Positions 1 to 7,626 of a DNA stretch of 64,000 nucleotides are shown in pieces. Below the pieces are notes generated by a model. That model made no database searches and was not told the DNA's origin. It saw only the letters and a program-made list of their open reading frames with translations. Numbering within the stretch: the stretch's first letter is position 1; every line of letters begins with the position of its first letter. The position numbers and the translations under genes are program-made. Source of the stretch: an uncultured Roseobacter sp. (GTDB taxonomy: Bacteria; Pseudomonadota; Alphaproteobacteria; Rhodobacterales; Rhodobacteraceae); the NCBI RefSeq assembly GCF_947495025.1, contig NZ_CANLXG010000001.1, positions 744,001 through 808,000 on the forward strand. Reading direction: 5' to 3'.

Positions 1-137
1 CGATCCGGACCACTGCGCAGCAATGTACCGGCAACCAAACCAGCGATGGCAAGGTTCAGTGCCAGAGAGGCAAACAGTGCCAGCTTCAGGCGTCGGTCCG
101 GTCGCTTTTCGGGTGCGTGCTTGTCTGTATCGGTCAT
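1..137 (-). CDS. Periplasmic heavy-metal sensor / CpxP-Spy-like protein (N-terminal fragment)
   Basis: Only the first 45 or so residues are in the window; the gene runs off the left edge. The visible part is a charged N-terminus (MTDTDKHAPEKRPDRR) followed by one hydrophobic segment (LALFASLALNLAIAGLVAG), that is, a signal anchor. It starts 3 bases after the stop of the small membrane-protein gene upstream, in the sigma-factor operon. The order sigma factor, small membrane protein, signal-anchored protein is typical of alphaproteobacterial cassettes whose last gene encodes a CpxP/Spy-like periplasmic heavy-metal sensor. That name rests on context and the N-terminus only, because the LTxxQ-type core would lie outside the window. 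Confidence 0.6.
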   Translation of the reverse strand, partial: MTDTDKHAPEKRPDRRLKLALFASLALNLAIAGLVAGTLLRSGPD

Positions 138-140
138 CCC

Positions 141-503
141 TCAGCCCTCTTCTGCATCCCAGCCAAAACCATCTGCGCCACCGGCAAAACCTGCCGTTTC
201 TGATACGTCGTATCCCAGCAACACAGCCCCTGTGTCCGGCAGCAGGTCTGGCGGGCTGACACCGATCCAGAAACCCGCACAGGTCGCGGCAACCAGCCCG
301 CCCAGCCCCGGCCAGCCACCGGGCAGCCAGCTGAACGATCTGCGGCGCCGGACAGGCCCTGGCGCGACGGGCCGCTCCGACTGCACCCGGGCTGCATCCG
401 CAAGCACACGCGACGTCAGAGCCGCGGGCACATCGTCCTGCGACCGTGCGGCTTCCTGCAACAGTGCATCCAGTCTGTTCGTTGATCTGTCCTGGTCAGT
501 CAT
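141..503 (-). CDS. Small single-pass membrane protein, candidate anti-sigma factor
   Basis: A 120-residue protein with a soluble N-terminal half (about 1-60, Arg/Asp-rich), one predicted membrane helix (about 68-85, LGGLVAATCAGFWIGV) and a short Gly-rich C-terminal tail outside. Its start overlaps the 3' end of the sigma-factor gene by 8 bases, so translation is probably coupled. A one-helix protein next to an ECF-type sigma factor often acts as its anti-sigma factor, but I see no zinc-binding HxxxCxxC motif, so that role is inferred from position. A signal-anchored protein follows after 3 bases. Known homologues of this kind are mostly annotated as hypothetical. Confidence 0.75.
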   Translation of the reverse strand: MTDQDRSTNRLDALLQEAARSQDDVPAALTSRVLADAARVQSERPVAPGPVRRRRSFSWLPGGWPGLGGLVAATCAGFWIGVSPPDLLPDTGAVLLGYDVSETAGFAGGADGFGWDAEEG

Positions 504-1077
504 CTTCAGCTATCCCCAGTTCGTCCCTGCGTCCGGCGAATACAGCCGCCAGAGCCCTTTTGCCACGGGCGGTCAGGCTTTCAACCGCTTCGGTGCTGAT
601 TTCCATGATTTCCGCAATCTCAGGATTGCTCAGCCCTTCGATGTGCCGCAGAACGACCGCCTGCCGCTGCCGTTCCGGCAAACTGTCCAGCGCCTGCTGC
701 AGGGCATCCGCCCGCGCACGTGTCTGCAGCCTCTGTTCTGCGCCCGGCGCGGGATCTGCAGGCTCTTCGACGTCATCGAGGCCTGTGCTGCGCCTTTTCC
801 GGAGCCGGTCTGTGCAGAGGTTCGCAGTCACCCGGTAGAGCCAGGTTGTCACCTTTGCACCGCCCTGTTCCCAGTCAGGTGCCATGCGCCAGAGCCGCAT
901 CATCGCGTCCTGCGCAACATCCTCGGCCTCGCTCTGATCCCCCAGCATCCGCCGCGCCTGATGATAGACCCGCGGCAACAGACGCGCCGTCAGCACCCGC
1001 GACGCATCACTGTCGCCCTGTGCAAACAGCAGCAGCAAGGCATCATCCGACACTTCAGAGAGGGTGTCCCGCGGCAT
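496..1077 (-). CDS. ECF-type RNA polymerase sigma factor
   Basis: A sigma-70 family factor of 193 residues. Region 2 is visible as the stretch with QSEAEDVAQDAMMRLWRMAP, and region 4 as LPERQRQAVVLRHIEGLSN followed by the helix-turn-helix around PEIAEIMEISTEAVESL. That is the two-domain plan of ECF sigma factors, which direct RNA polymerase to stress regulons. The ATG at 1077 is chosen because GGGA lies 6 bases upstream; in-frame ATGs at 1083 and 1116 are alternatives but have poorer ribosome sites. The gene overlaps the downstream membrane protein by 8 bases. An EF-hand protein lies just upstream on the same strand. The inducing signal cannot be read from the sequence. Confidence 0.88.
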   Translation of the reverse strand: MPRDTLSEVSDDALLLLFAQGDSDASRVLTARLLPRVYHQARRMLGDQSEAEDVAQDAMMRLWRMAPDWEQGGAKVTTWLYRVTANLCTDRLRKRRSTGLDDVEEPADPAPGAEQRLQTRARADALQQALDSLPERQRQAVVLRHIEGLSNPEIAEIMEISTEAVESLTARGKRALAAVFAGRRDELGIAEDD

Positions 1078-1149
1078 ATCCATTCCCGACAGGGTTAAAA
1101 GGCCCGGGCGCGGCATTCAAGCCGCACCCTGCCCCGGACCCGTTTCGCT

Positions 1150-1608
1150 TCAGTTCCTGTCGCGTCCGCCACCGTGACGTTTGCCGGCAAACCGGGCCCG
1201 CGCCTCCTCGAACTCTTCTTTCGAGATAGTCCCGTCGTCATTGGCATCTGCACGGTCAAACCGTTTGTCAGCGCGTTTCGATGTGGACAGCTCCTCCATC
1301 GACAGGCGCCCGTCCCCATCCGTGTCCAGCCGCTCGATCATGCGCGCGGACCGGTCTTTCATGCGCTCAGCTCCCTGCTGAGAAATCTCCTCTGCTGTCA
1401 GAAAGCCATCACCGTCTGTATCAGCGCCTGTAATCCGCTCAAGGCGCGGCGCATCCGCTTCTGCGCGCGAAATGGCGCCGTCGCCGTCTGTATCCAGCAA
1501 CTCAAAGGAAACGGGCGCACGGCCCACATCGTCGCGCGCCATGGCCACGCCGGTTGTCAGGGAAATGGCCCCGGTCAGAACGACAGCGATGAATGCAGTA
1601 TGTTTCAC
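1150..1608 (-). CDS. Secreted EF-hand calcium-binding protein
   Basis: About 152 residues with a signal peptide (VKHTAFIAVVLTGAISLTTG, cleavage near VAMA-RD) and four canonical EF-hand loops starting at residues 39, 63, 95 and 121, each with DxDGDG or DANDDG and Glu at position 12. It should be exported and bind up to four calcium ions. The GTG at 1608 is preferred over an upstream TTG at 1623 because GAGGAGA lies directly upstream with good spacing. It sits upstream of the ECF sigma gene on the same strand, 72 bases from the chosen sigma start, and is probably cotranscribed with it. Calcium binding is well supported; its biological role is unknown. Confidence 0.85.
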   Translation of the reverse strand: MKHTAFIAVVLTGAISLTTGVAMARDDVGRAPVSFELLDTDGDGAISRAEADAPRLERITGADTDGDGFLTAEEISQQGAERMKDRSARMIERLDTDGDGRLSMEELSTSKRADKRFDRADANDDGTISKEEFEEARARFAGKRHGGGRDRN

Positions 1609-1798
1609 AGATCTTCTCCTCAATCATGTTTTTTGCCGCCCTTCAGCGGGTCGGACATGGCATTCAACGGGGCTGTCCGGACTTTCCGTCGCAGAATATC
1701 TGTTTTTCTCCTCGCGACATCCCGCCGCAGCGACCGGTCGCCACCTTTTCATCGCGCCCGGAAAGGCGCACATAACGTCATCAGAGCAGGACAAGAGC

Positions 1799-2230
1799 AT
1801 GAATGAGTCAGTTTCTCAGCACGATGGACTTACACGTGCCCCGCAGACCAGCGCGGGCACCCAACCGGCGCGCAGTACAAAGACGTCCATCCTGCGAGGC
1901 TGGAAGCGCAGGTGTCCGCACTGTGGAAATGGCCCGCTGCTGAAATCCTATCTCAAGGTGAATGACAGCTGCCCGGTCTGCCGCGAAGAACTGCATCACC
2001 ACCGCGCCGACGACGGCCCTGCCTACCTGACCATTCTGTTTGTGGGGCATCTTATGGCCCCCCTTCTGCATTTTGTGTTTGTCTGGTGGCGCCCTGATCC
2101 GCTGGTGCTCTTCACCGTTTTTGCCGTTGGCTGTGTGGCACTCTCGCTCTATCTTCTGCCAAGACTGAAGGGAGCCATTGTAGGCTACCAGTGGGCACGG
2201 GGTCTGGGCGGATTTGGCAAAACCGCCTGA
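1799..2230 (+). CDS. DUF983 family membrane protein
   Basis: A 143-residue protein. A hydrophilic N-terminus is followed by a cysteine pair motif CPHCGNGPL (about 39-47), a second CPVCREEL, then the conserved HHHRADDGPAYLT, and two predicted membrane helices (about 78-97 and 102-120). This is the DUF983 pattern: an inner-membrane protein with a possible metal- or haem-related Cys site. Its molecular function is not established; in alphaproteobacteria it often sits near Nudix or cytochrome-related genes. ATG 1799 is in frame with no coding overlap upstream. The stop lies 31 bases before the chosen start of the Nudix gene, so the two probably form an operon. Confidence 0.85.
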   Translation: MNESVSQHDGLTRAPQTSAGTQPARSTKTSILRGWKRRCPHCGNGPLLKSYLKVNDSCPVCREELHHHRADDGPAYLTILFVGHLMAPLLHFVFVWWRPDPLVLFTVFAVGCVALSLYLLPRLKGAIVGYQWARGLGGFGKTA

Positions 2231-2261
2231 CACAGGAGTGCCCCGAACGGGGGCTATTCCG

Positions 2262-2969
2262 ATGACGGAACACCGGACAGCTGACAAATCCGCTGTGCGC
2301 GACGCGGCAACTGTTATTCTGTTGCGCGACAGGGACACAGATCCGCGGATTCTGATGGGGCAGCGCGGGGCTCAGGCGGCGTTTATGCCCAATAAGTTTG
2401 TCTTTCCGGGCGGTGCCGTTGACAGGGCGGATGCAGAAGTACCGCTTGCAGCGCCGCTTCCGTCGGGGTGTTTCGAACGGTTACTCGAAGACAGCAAAAA
2501 CGATATCCGGCACGCGCTGGCGGTTGCAGCAATACGTGAGCTCTGGGAAGAAACCGGACTGGTTCTGGGCCGCCGGGGTACATGGTCCGGTCAGCCACCG
2601 GCAGACTGGCAGACATTTCACAGTACCGGACATCTGCCTGATGCGTCTGCGCTGCAGTTTGTCTTTCGCGCGCTGACACCGCCGGGGCGCCCGCGCAGGT
2701 TTGACGCGCGGTTTTTTCTGGCAGATGCTGGGGCGGTCGCGGGCGATCCGGATGACTTTTCCGCTGCTTCGGACGAGCTGTCGCATCTGCAGTGGGTTCC
2801 GCTGGCCGATGCCCGGCGGTTTGACATGCCGTTCATCACCGAAGTGGTCCTGGCCGAGATTGAAGCGCGTGTCAGGGACCGGACACCACCTGCCTCGGTG
2901 CCGTTCTTCAAAAACAACGATGAAGAGAGCCTGTTTCTGCGCCTGAAAGGCAGGCCTCTGTCTGACTGA
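2262..2969 (+). CDS. Nudix hydrolase (NUDT19/RP2p-like)
   Basis: A 235-residue Nudix-fold pyrophosphatase. The N-terminal part VILLRDRDTDPRILMGQR is followed by FVFPGGAVD, and the catalytic helix appears as AAIRELWEETGLVLG (RE..EE.G). About 35 residues separate the GG motif from the RE..EE motif. That insertion, instead of the compact GX5EX7REUXEEXGU box, is characteristic of the NUDT7/8/19-like coenzyme A or nucleotide-sugar hydrolases. Substrate is uncertain. ATG 2262 is preferred over an upstream TTG at 2214 that overlaps the DUF983 gene. It converges on the DMT-transporter gene with 4 bases between the stop codons. Confidence 0.87.
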   Translation: MTEHRTADKSAVRDAATVILLRDRDTDPRILMGQRGAQAAFMPNKFVFPGGAVDRADAEVPLAAPLPSGCFERLLEDSKNDIRHALAVAAIRELWEETGLVLGRRGTWSGQPPADWQTFHSTGHLPDASALQFVFRALTPPGRPRRFDARFFLADAGAVAGDPDDFSAASDELSHLQWVPLADARRFDMPFITEVVLAEIEARVRDRTPPASVPFFKNNDEESLFLRLKGRPLSD

Positions 2970-2978
2970 CGGGTCAGA
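2961..2978. terminator. Short hairpin between convergent Nudix and DMT genes
   Basis: TCTGAC and GTCAGA form a perfect 6-bp stem around a 6-base loop, spanning both stop codons. The stem is symmetrical and could serve both strands, but there is no T-run, so a terminator function is only possible. Confidence 0.25.
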
Positions 2979-3891
2979 TCACCAGAACCAGAGCCAGGAT
3001 AGACGTCACAAGAACGGCCATCCCTGAAAGCTCGCGCAGGGTACTGCGCTCGCCGAAAAACAGCACAGAAGCCAGCAGACTGAAGATCAGCTCCACCTGT
3101 CCGACGGCTTTAACATAGGCGGCGGTCTGCAGGGTAAAGGCCAGGAACCATCCGAAAGAGCCGCCCATCGACATCACGCCGATCCAGACCGCAACGCGTC
3201 TTGCGCCCCATACCGCGCCCAGTTGCGGACGATCGCGCAGCCACAGCCACGCCGCCATGCCAATCATCTGCGAGCCGGTCACCACGGCCAGTGTCACAGC
3301 AGCCCGTACAAAAGGATCCGCCACGTCAAGCTCCAGCGATGCGCCCCGGTACGACACTGCCGAAACCGCAAAAAGGATACCTGAACCGAGCCCCAGCGCC
3401 ACGCCGCGGTTGAGCATTTCAGACATGCCCAGGCCCGCCACCTGAGGCGGCGTCGACAGCAGAAGGACCCCCACAAGGCCCAGTGCAATGGCGGCGAATG
3501 CCGCGGCGCTGACCCCCTCGCCCAGCAGGATCAGCCCGATGATCACAGACAGGATCACTTCGGTCTTCATCAGCGTCACACCGACGGCAAAGCTGCGGGA
3601 CTTGAACAGAGTGACGACGAAGATGGTCGCGATAATCTGAGAGAGTCCACCTGCAAAAACAAAGATCCAGAACGTGACGGATTGCTGTGGCAGGGCCTGA
3701 CCGGTCGTCGCAAGGTAAAGTCCGGTCAGCAGGATGATCACCGGTGCCGAATAGAAAAAGCGTGCAAAAGTGGCACCTGCGGGGCTGAGCACAGCAGTCG
3801 ACAGGACCTTCTGCAACATGAAACGCAGGGTCTGAAAACCTGCAGCAGCAATGGCCGCAATTACCCAGAGGCTCGTAAAATCCGTGCTCAT
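2974..3891 (-). CDS. DMT-superfamily (EamA-domain) transporter
   Basis: A 305-residue integral membrane protein with about ten hydrophobic helices in two EamA-like halves (about 5-145 and 165-300), the usual size and plan of drug/metabolite exporters of the DMT superfamily. No substrate can be assigned. It lies 42 bases downstream of the SDR gene and on the same strand as the carnitine operon, so it could be cotranscribed with it and export a metabolite or carry a quaternary amine; that is speculation. It ends 4 bases from the convergent Nudix gene. Confidence 0.85.
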   Translation of the reverse strand: MSTDFTSLWVIAAIAAAGFQTLRFMLQKVLSTAVLSPAGATFARFFYSAPVIILLTGLYLATTGQALPQQSVTFWIFVFAGGLSQIIATIFVVTLFKSRSFAVGVTLMKTEVILSVIIGLILLGEGVSAAAFAAIALGLVGVLLLSTPPQVAGLGMSEMLNRGVALGLGSGILFAVSAVSYRGASLELDVADPFVRAAVTLAVVTGSQMIGMAAWLWLRDRPQLGAVWGARRVAVWIGVMSMGGSFGWFLAFTLQTAAYVKAVGQVELIFSLLASVLFFGERSTLRELSGMAVLVTSILALVLVI

Positions 3892-3933
3892 GAAGCGGTC
3901 ATGACGGAAATCCGCGGCAGTTGCCAGTATCTG

Positions 3934-4680
3934 TCAGAGCCTGGGGTCAGGGTTTTCAGTATGACCATCCACGGCGATGACCTGTCCCGACACGCTGCGG
4001 GCCGCATCGGATCCCAGAAAAACCGCCATATCGGCGATGTCACGGGCCTCGACGAAACGGCGCAGCGATGTACCGCCTGCGTACCCCTGATAGACCTGGT
4101 CGCGTGTCATGCCTTTTGCGAGGGCTTCGCGTTTCAGGACACCTTCCATGCGCGGACCCTCTACTGCACCGGGACAGATCGCATTTGCACGGATGCCAGA
4201 TGGTCCCAGCTCCATCGCAAGGGTTTTCATCAGACCGATGATCCCCCATTTGGCTGCGGCATAGGGTGCGCGGTTGGGGTAGCCATAAAGACCCGCAGTC
4301 GAAGACGTCAGAATGACAGAGCCGCGGCCCGCGGCTTTCATCGCCGGCACGGCATATTTACAGGCGAGGAAAGCGCCCTCAAGATTGACAGAAACACATT
4401 TTTTCCAGTCGCTTAAATCTGTTTCTTCAACCAGACTGGTCGGCCCCGCGATACCGGCATTTGCACAGAGCACATCAAGCGCACCCATGGGAGCAATCAC
4501 ATCACGCATGGCCGCCTCATCTGTCACATCGGCCTCGTAACAGGCCCAGTGGTCCGGACAGGACGACAGCGCCGCGGCGTCTGCGTCCGTTACGGCAACA
4601 GCATATCCTGCCGCATCAAAAGCCTCGCCCATCGCGCGCCCGATACCAGAAGCCCCGGCCGTGATCAGAACGTGTTTCAC
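3934..4680 (-). CDS. SDR-family oxidoreductase of the carnitine operon
   Basis: A 248-residue classical short-chain dehydrogenase. The NAD(P)-binding TAGASGIGRA is at about 7-16, the structural NAG motif is in CANAGIAG, the catalytic Ser lies in LTSSTAG and the YxxxK motif is YAAAK. A final VSGQVIAVDGH is typical of the family. Its ATG overlaps the carnitine dehydrogenase stop by 4 bases, so the two are translationally coupled. In this setting it could reduce acetoacetate released by the BKACE enzyme to 3-hydroxybutyrate, or oxidise D-carnitine. Sequence alone does not decide. Enzyme class is certain, substrate is not. Confidence 0.88.
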   Translation of the reverse strand: MKHVLITAGASGIGRAMGEAFDAAGYAVAVTDADAAALSSCPDHWACYEADVTDEAAMRDVIAPMGALDVLCANAGIAGPTSLVEETDLSDWKKCVSVNLEGAFLACKYAVPAMKAAGRGSVILTSSTAGLYGYPNRAPYAAAKWGIIGLMKTLAMELGPSGIRANAICPGAVEGPRMEGVLKREALAKGMTRDQVYQGYAGGTSLRRFVEARDIADMAVFLGSDAARSVSGQVIAVDGHTENPDPRL

Positions 4681-6152
4681 CGCGGCGCCCGGATGGCGGC
4701 ACCCGCCCCTTCGGGAAGTGGCAGACCGGCCTGGGCATCCGCAAACCGCCGCAGCGCCGCGTCCACATCCGGCCCTGCAGGCGCGGACCGCCGTGTTGCC
4801 AGGTCCACGTGCAACAGGAAGTGTTCGCCCGTAGCAAGCACCCTGTCACCATCGTACATTTCGTGCCACAGGTGCATTTTTTTGCCCCCGCCAGCCAGCA
4901 CACGGGTTCTGACGGTAATGACGGTGCCCGCATGAACCTCATCAAGGTGACGGATATGGGTTTCGGCGGTGAAATAGCTGCCGCCGGACGCGATGTAGGC
5001 CGCGTCGCAACCTATGAGTTCCATGAACCGGTCGGTGGCAAGCCCGAAAGCATCAAGATACCGTGCCTCGTTCATGTGGCCGTTGTAGTCTGTCCAGTCG
5101 AGCGGCACGGCCCGGTGAATGGTCACAACCGGCTGCGATGCGTCCTCAATATCGTCCGCAAGCGCTGCCAGAACGGTTCCCGCGCGCATCTGAGCCTCGT
5201 GCTCGTTGAGCAAAGCACCCGCGCCCTGGTTCTGGCTTTTGAGCGCCCGCATCATGCACACAAGGTTGTTGTCGCGGATCCGCTCAAGATCGCGGATGCT
5301 GTGGTGGCCCGACTGTTCATCGGACTGACCGGCAATCAGATCGACCAGTTCATCAGTAAACTCCGGCACATCCATCAGCTTTGTCCAGGGCCACTTCAGC
5401 GCCGGCCCGAACTGCGCCATGAAATGCCGCATGCCCGCCTCGCCGCCCGCCACGCGGTAGGTCTCGAACAGGCCCATCTGCGCCCAGCGGATGCCAAACC
5501 CATAGCGGATGGCGTTGTCGATCTCTTCGGTCGTTGCGATCCCGTCGCGCACCAGCCACAGCGCCTCGCGCCAGACGGCTTCGAGAAAGCGGTCCGCCAC
5601 ATGGGCGTCGATTTCCTTGCGCAGATGCAGCGGATACATCCCCAGACCGGTCAGAACCGCCCGTGCGTCAGCGATCTGCGTCGCGCTCGCGGCCTCCGAA
5701 GTCACCAGTTCCACCAGCGGCAGCAGATAAACCGGATTGAACGGATGACAGACCATAATCGCGCCCGGGTGCGCGGCACCCCTGGTCAGTTCCGACGGCC
5801 TGAACCCCGAAGTCGACGAGCCGATGATCACATCATTGCCTGTCAGAGCCTGGATACGCGCATAGACCTCCTGTTTGATCTCAAGCCGCTCCGGAACGCT
5901 CTCCTGGACCCAGCCGGCGCCACTGACCGCCTCTTCGATGCTGCCACAGAACGTAATTTTTCCCTCTGGTGGCAGGGCTGCATCGCTGAGACCCGGCAGA
6001 GACCGCCGCGCATTGTTCAGCACTTCGCTGATCTTGCGCTCAGCCTGCGGGTCCAGGTCGGAAATACGGACATTCCACCCGTTCAGCAGAAACCGCGCAG
6101 CCCATCCGCCGCCGATCACACCGCCACCGATGATTGCCGCTGTATTCGTCAT
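4677..6152 (-). CDS. lcdH: L-carnitine 3-dehydrogenase fused to betainyl-CoA thioesterase
   Basis: A 491-residue fusion. Residues 1-320 form a 3-hydroxyacyl-CoA-dehydrogenase-type enzyme: Rossmann motif GGGVIGGGWAARF (9-21), HPFNP (136-140) with the catalytic His, and a helical C-domain. Residues about 340-470 are a hot-dog thioesterase with DYNGHMNEARY (355-365). Known members of this family oxidise L-carnitine to 3-dehydrocarnitine with NAD, and the thioesterase half hydrolyses betainyl-CoA to glycine betaine. The BKACE enzyme that makes betainyl-CoA is encoded two genes upstream, which supports the pathway. The ATG overlaps the lipocalin stop by 4 bases and the stop overlaps the SDR start by 4. 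Cytoplasmic. Confidence 0.93.
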   Translation of the reverse strand: MTNTAAIIGGGVIGGGWAARFLLNGWNVRISDLDPQAERKISEVLNNARRSLPGLSDAALPPEGKITFCGSIEEAVSGAGWVQESVPERLEIKQEVYARIQALTGNDVIIGSSTSGFRPSELTRGAAHPGAIMVCHPFNPVYLLPLVELVTSEAASATQIADARAVLTGLGMYPLHLRKEIDAHVADRFLEAVWREALWLVRDGIATTEEIDNAIRYGFGIRWAQMGLFETYRVAGGEAGMRHFMAQFGPALKWPWTKLMDVPEFTDELVDLIAGQSDEQSGHHSIRDLERIRDNNLVCMMRALKSQNQGAGALLNEHEAQMRAGTVLAALADDIEDASQPVVTIHRAVPLDWTDYNGHMNEARYLDAFGLATDRFMELIGCDAAYIASGGSYFTAETHIRHLDEVHAGTVITVRTRVLAGGGKKMHLWHEMYDGDRVLATGEHFLLHVDLATRRSAPAGPDVDAALRRFADAQAGLPLPEGAGAAIRAPR

Positions 6153-6637
6153 TGGCCTGTCCTTTGTAACCGGCTGATATCCCAGCCGTAAAAATCAAGT
6201 ATTTCGCGCGCGGCCGCGCCCCGGTCAGCCGGCAGATCGGTGTCTCTGTTGAGGATCACGCCGAACCGGCCGGACGGCGTGCCGATTGCTGCTGTGCGGA
6301 ATCCTTCGTCCACCCACATCACCACCAGTGTTTCACCGCGACCGCTCACCGGGATCAGTTCTCCGGGCACGCCTTGGCGGTAGGCACCGCCCGGCGTCGC
6401 CCGGCCGTATGATGTGATCTGCAGTATGTTGCCACCGTCGTCCGGGACAATCTGCACCGTTCCAGGCATCGTCGGGCCAAAGCCTGCAACCACCTGCCAG
6501 TCTCCGGCAAAACGATCTGCCTCGAACCGTGTTGTGGCGCCCAGAGGCGCGCCGGTATCCCGATAGGTCTGCGGTTCGGGTGTACAGGCAGTCAGCAGCG
6601 CAAGGCCCAGGATCGCCCCCGCCCGGCGCAGGGTCAT
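6149..6637 (-). CDS. Lipocalin-like outer-membrane lipoprotein
   Basis: A 162-residue protein with a lipoprotein signal (LGLALLTAC, acylated Cys at about residue 18). The mature part has the lipocalin signature: FAGDWQVVAGFG near the start of the barrel (GxW motif) and FGVILNRDTDLP near its end. It resembles Blc-type bacterial lipocalins, which bind small hydrophobic or amphipathic ligands at the outer membrane. Its gene is placed inside the carnitine operon with 4-base ATGA overlaps on both sides, so it is made together with the catabolic enzymes. A role in handling acylcarnitines or related amphiphiles is an inference. Confidence 0.85.
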   Translation of the reverse strand: MTLRRAGAILGLALLTACTPEPQTYRDTGAPLGATTRFEADRFAGDWQVVAGFGPTMPGTVQIVPDDGGNILQITSYGRATPGGAYRQGVPGELIPVSGRGETLVVMWVDEGFRTAAIGTPSGRFGVILNRDTDLPADRGAAAREILDFYGWDISRLQRTGQ

Positions 6638-7548
6638 GAGCGGGGCGCCCGTTTGACCAGCCCCAGTTTTTCGCGCACCTCGGCGGCACCGATCACCCGC
6701 GCGCCCATGTTTTCGATGATCGTGCCCGCGCGTTCCACCAGCTGCCAGTTCTCAGCCAGAACGCCCTTTTCGAGCCAGAGGTTGTCCTCCAGGCCAACGC
6801 GCACATTGCCGCCCGCCAGCACTGCAGCGGCCACATAAGCCATCTGGTTCCGGCCCAGCCCGAAGGCCGAGAAGGTCCAGTCATCGGGCACATTGTTGAC
6901 CATCGCCATAAAGGTGTTCAGATCATCCGGCGCGCCCCATGGCACGCCCATGCACAGCTGGACAAGCGCAGGCGCCTCCAGCACACCGTCGGCCACCAGT
7001 TGTTTTGCATACCACAGATGACCGGTGTCAAAGGCCTCGATCTCGGGCTTGACGCCCAGGTCGGTCATCATCCGCCCCATGGCTGTCAGCATGCCGGGGG
7101 TGTTGGTCATGACGTAGTCGGCCTCGGCAAAGTTCATTGTGCCACAGTCCAGTGTGCAGATCTCGGGCAGACATTCGGCCACATGCGCCACGCGTGCGCT
7201 GGCACCGATCATATCTGTGCCCGTATCCTGCAGCGGCAGCGGGTGTTCCGGATCACCGAACACGATATCGCCCCCCATGCCTGCAGTCAGGTTAAGGACT
7301 ACATCGACATCCGCGCTGCGCACCCGGTCGGTGACCTCGCGGTAATAGTCCAGGCGCCGGCTGGGCGCGCCCGTTTCCGGATCCCGCACGTGGCAGTGCA
7401 CAATGGCCGCACCCGCCCTGGCCGCTGCAATGGCGCTGTCTGCGATGGCTTCTGGCGAGCGGGGCACATGCGGGCTGCGGTCCTGCGTGCCGCCCGACCC
7501 GGTCACGGCACAGGTGATAAACACATCTTTGTTCATGGTCAGCGGCAT
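6634..7548 (-). CDS. BKACE-family enzyme (DUF849), 3-dehydrocarnitine:acetyl-CoA cleavage
   Basis: A 304-residue beta-keto acid cleavage enzyme. The TIM-barrel family marks are ITCAVTGSG near the N-terminus, the zinc ligands in IVHCHVRDP (His51, His53) and the late Glu in GLEDN. In carnitine catabolism this family converts 3-dehydrocarnitine plus acetyl-CoA to betainyl-CoA plus acetoacetate; the adjoining carnitine dehydrogenase/thioesterase supports that substrate. The ATG at 7548 is chosen because AAGGGAG lies about 8 bases upstream; a longer reading from 7587 would run into the divergent promoter. First gene of the operon, facing the regulator gene across 78 bases. Confidence 0.92.
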   Translation of the reverse strand: MPLTMNKDVFITCAVTGSGGTQDRSPHVPRSPEAIADSAIAAARAGAAIVHCHVRDPETGAPSRRLDYYREVTDRVRSADVDVVLNLTAGMGGDIVFGDPEHPLPLQDTGTDMIGASARVAHVAECLPEICTLDCGTMNFAEADYVMTNTPGMLTAMGRMMTDLGVKPEIEAFDTGHLWYAKQLVADGVLEAPALVQLCMGVPWGAPDDLNTFMAMVNNVPDDWTFSAFGLGRNQMAYVAAAVLAGGNVRVGLEDNLWLEKGVLAENWQLVERAGTIIENMGARVIGAAEVREKLGLVKRAPRS

Positions 7549-7626
7549 CTGAAAAACTCCCTTGTTCCGGCGCTGACGATGCCGCAAAAGGAGTTAGAGC
7601 ACTTTGCAAAATACGAAGTCTGATTG
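7549..7626. promoter_or_regulatory. Divergent control region of the carnitine operon
   Basis: The 78 bases between the operon start and the AraC/GlxA-type regulator must hold both promoters and any operator. They are AT-richer than the flanks and include the palindrome TTTGCAAA at 7603-7610. No good -35/-10 pair stands out. Carnitine-inducible control by the divergent regulator is expected from the related CdhR systems. Confidence 0.5.

Noticed and set aside
46..1098. 350-codon plus-strand frame opposite the sigma-factor cassette
   Set aside because: Antisense to the sigma factor and membrane protein genes; no motif.
4809..6191. 460-codon plus-strand frame opposite the carnitine dehydrogenase
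   Set aside because: It is antisense to a gene with full catalytic motifs, has His/Arg/Gln-rich low-complexity composition and no domain.
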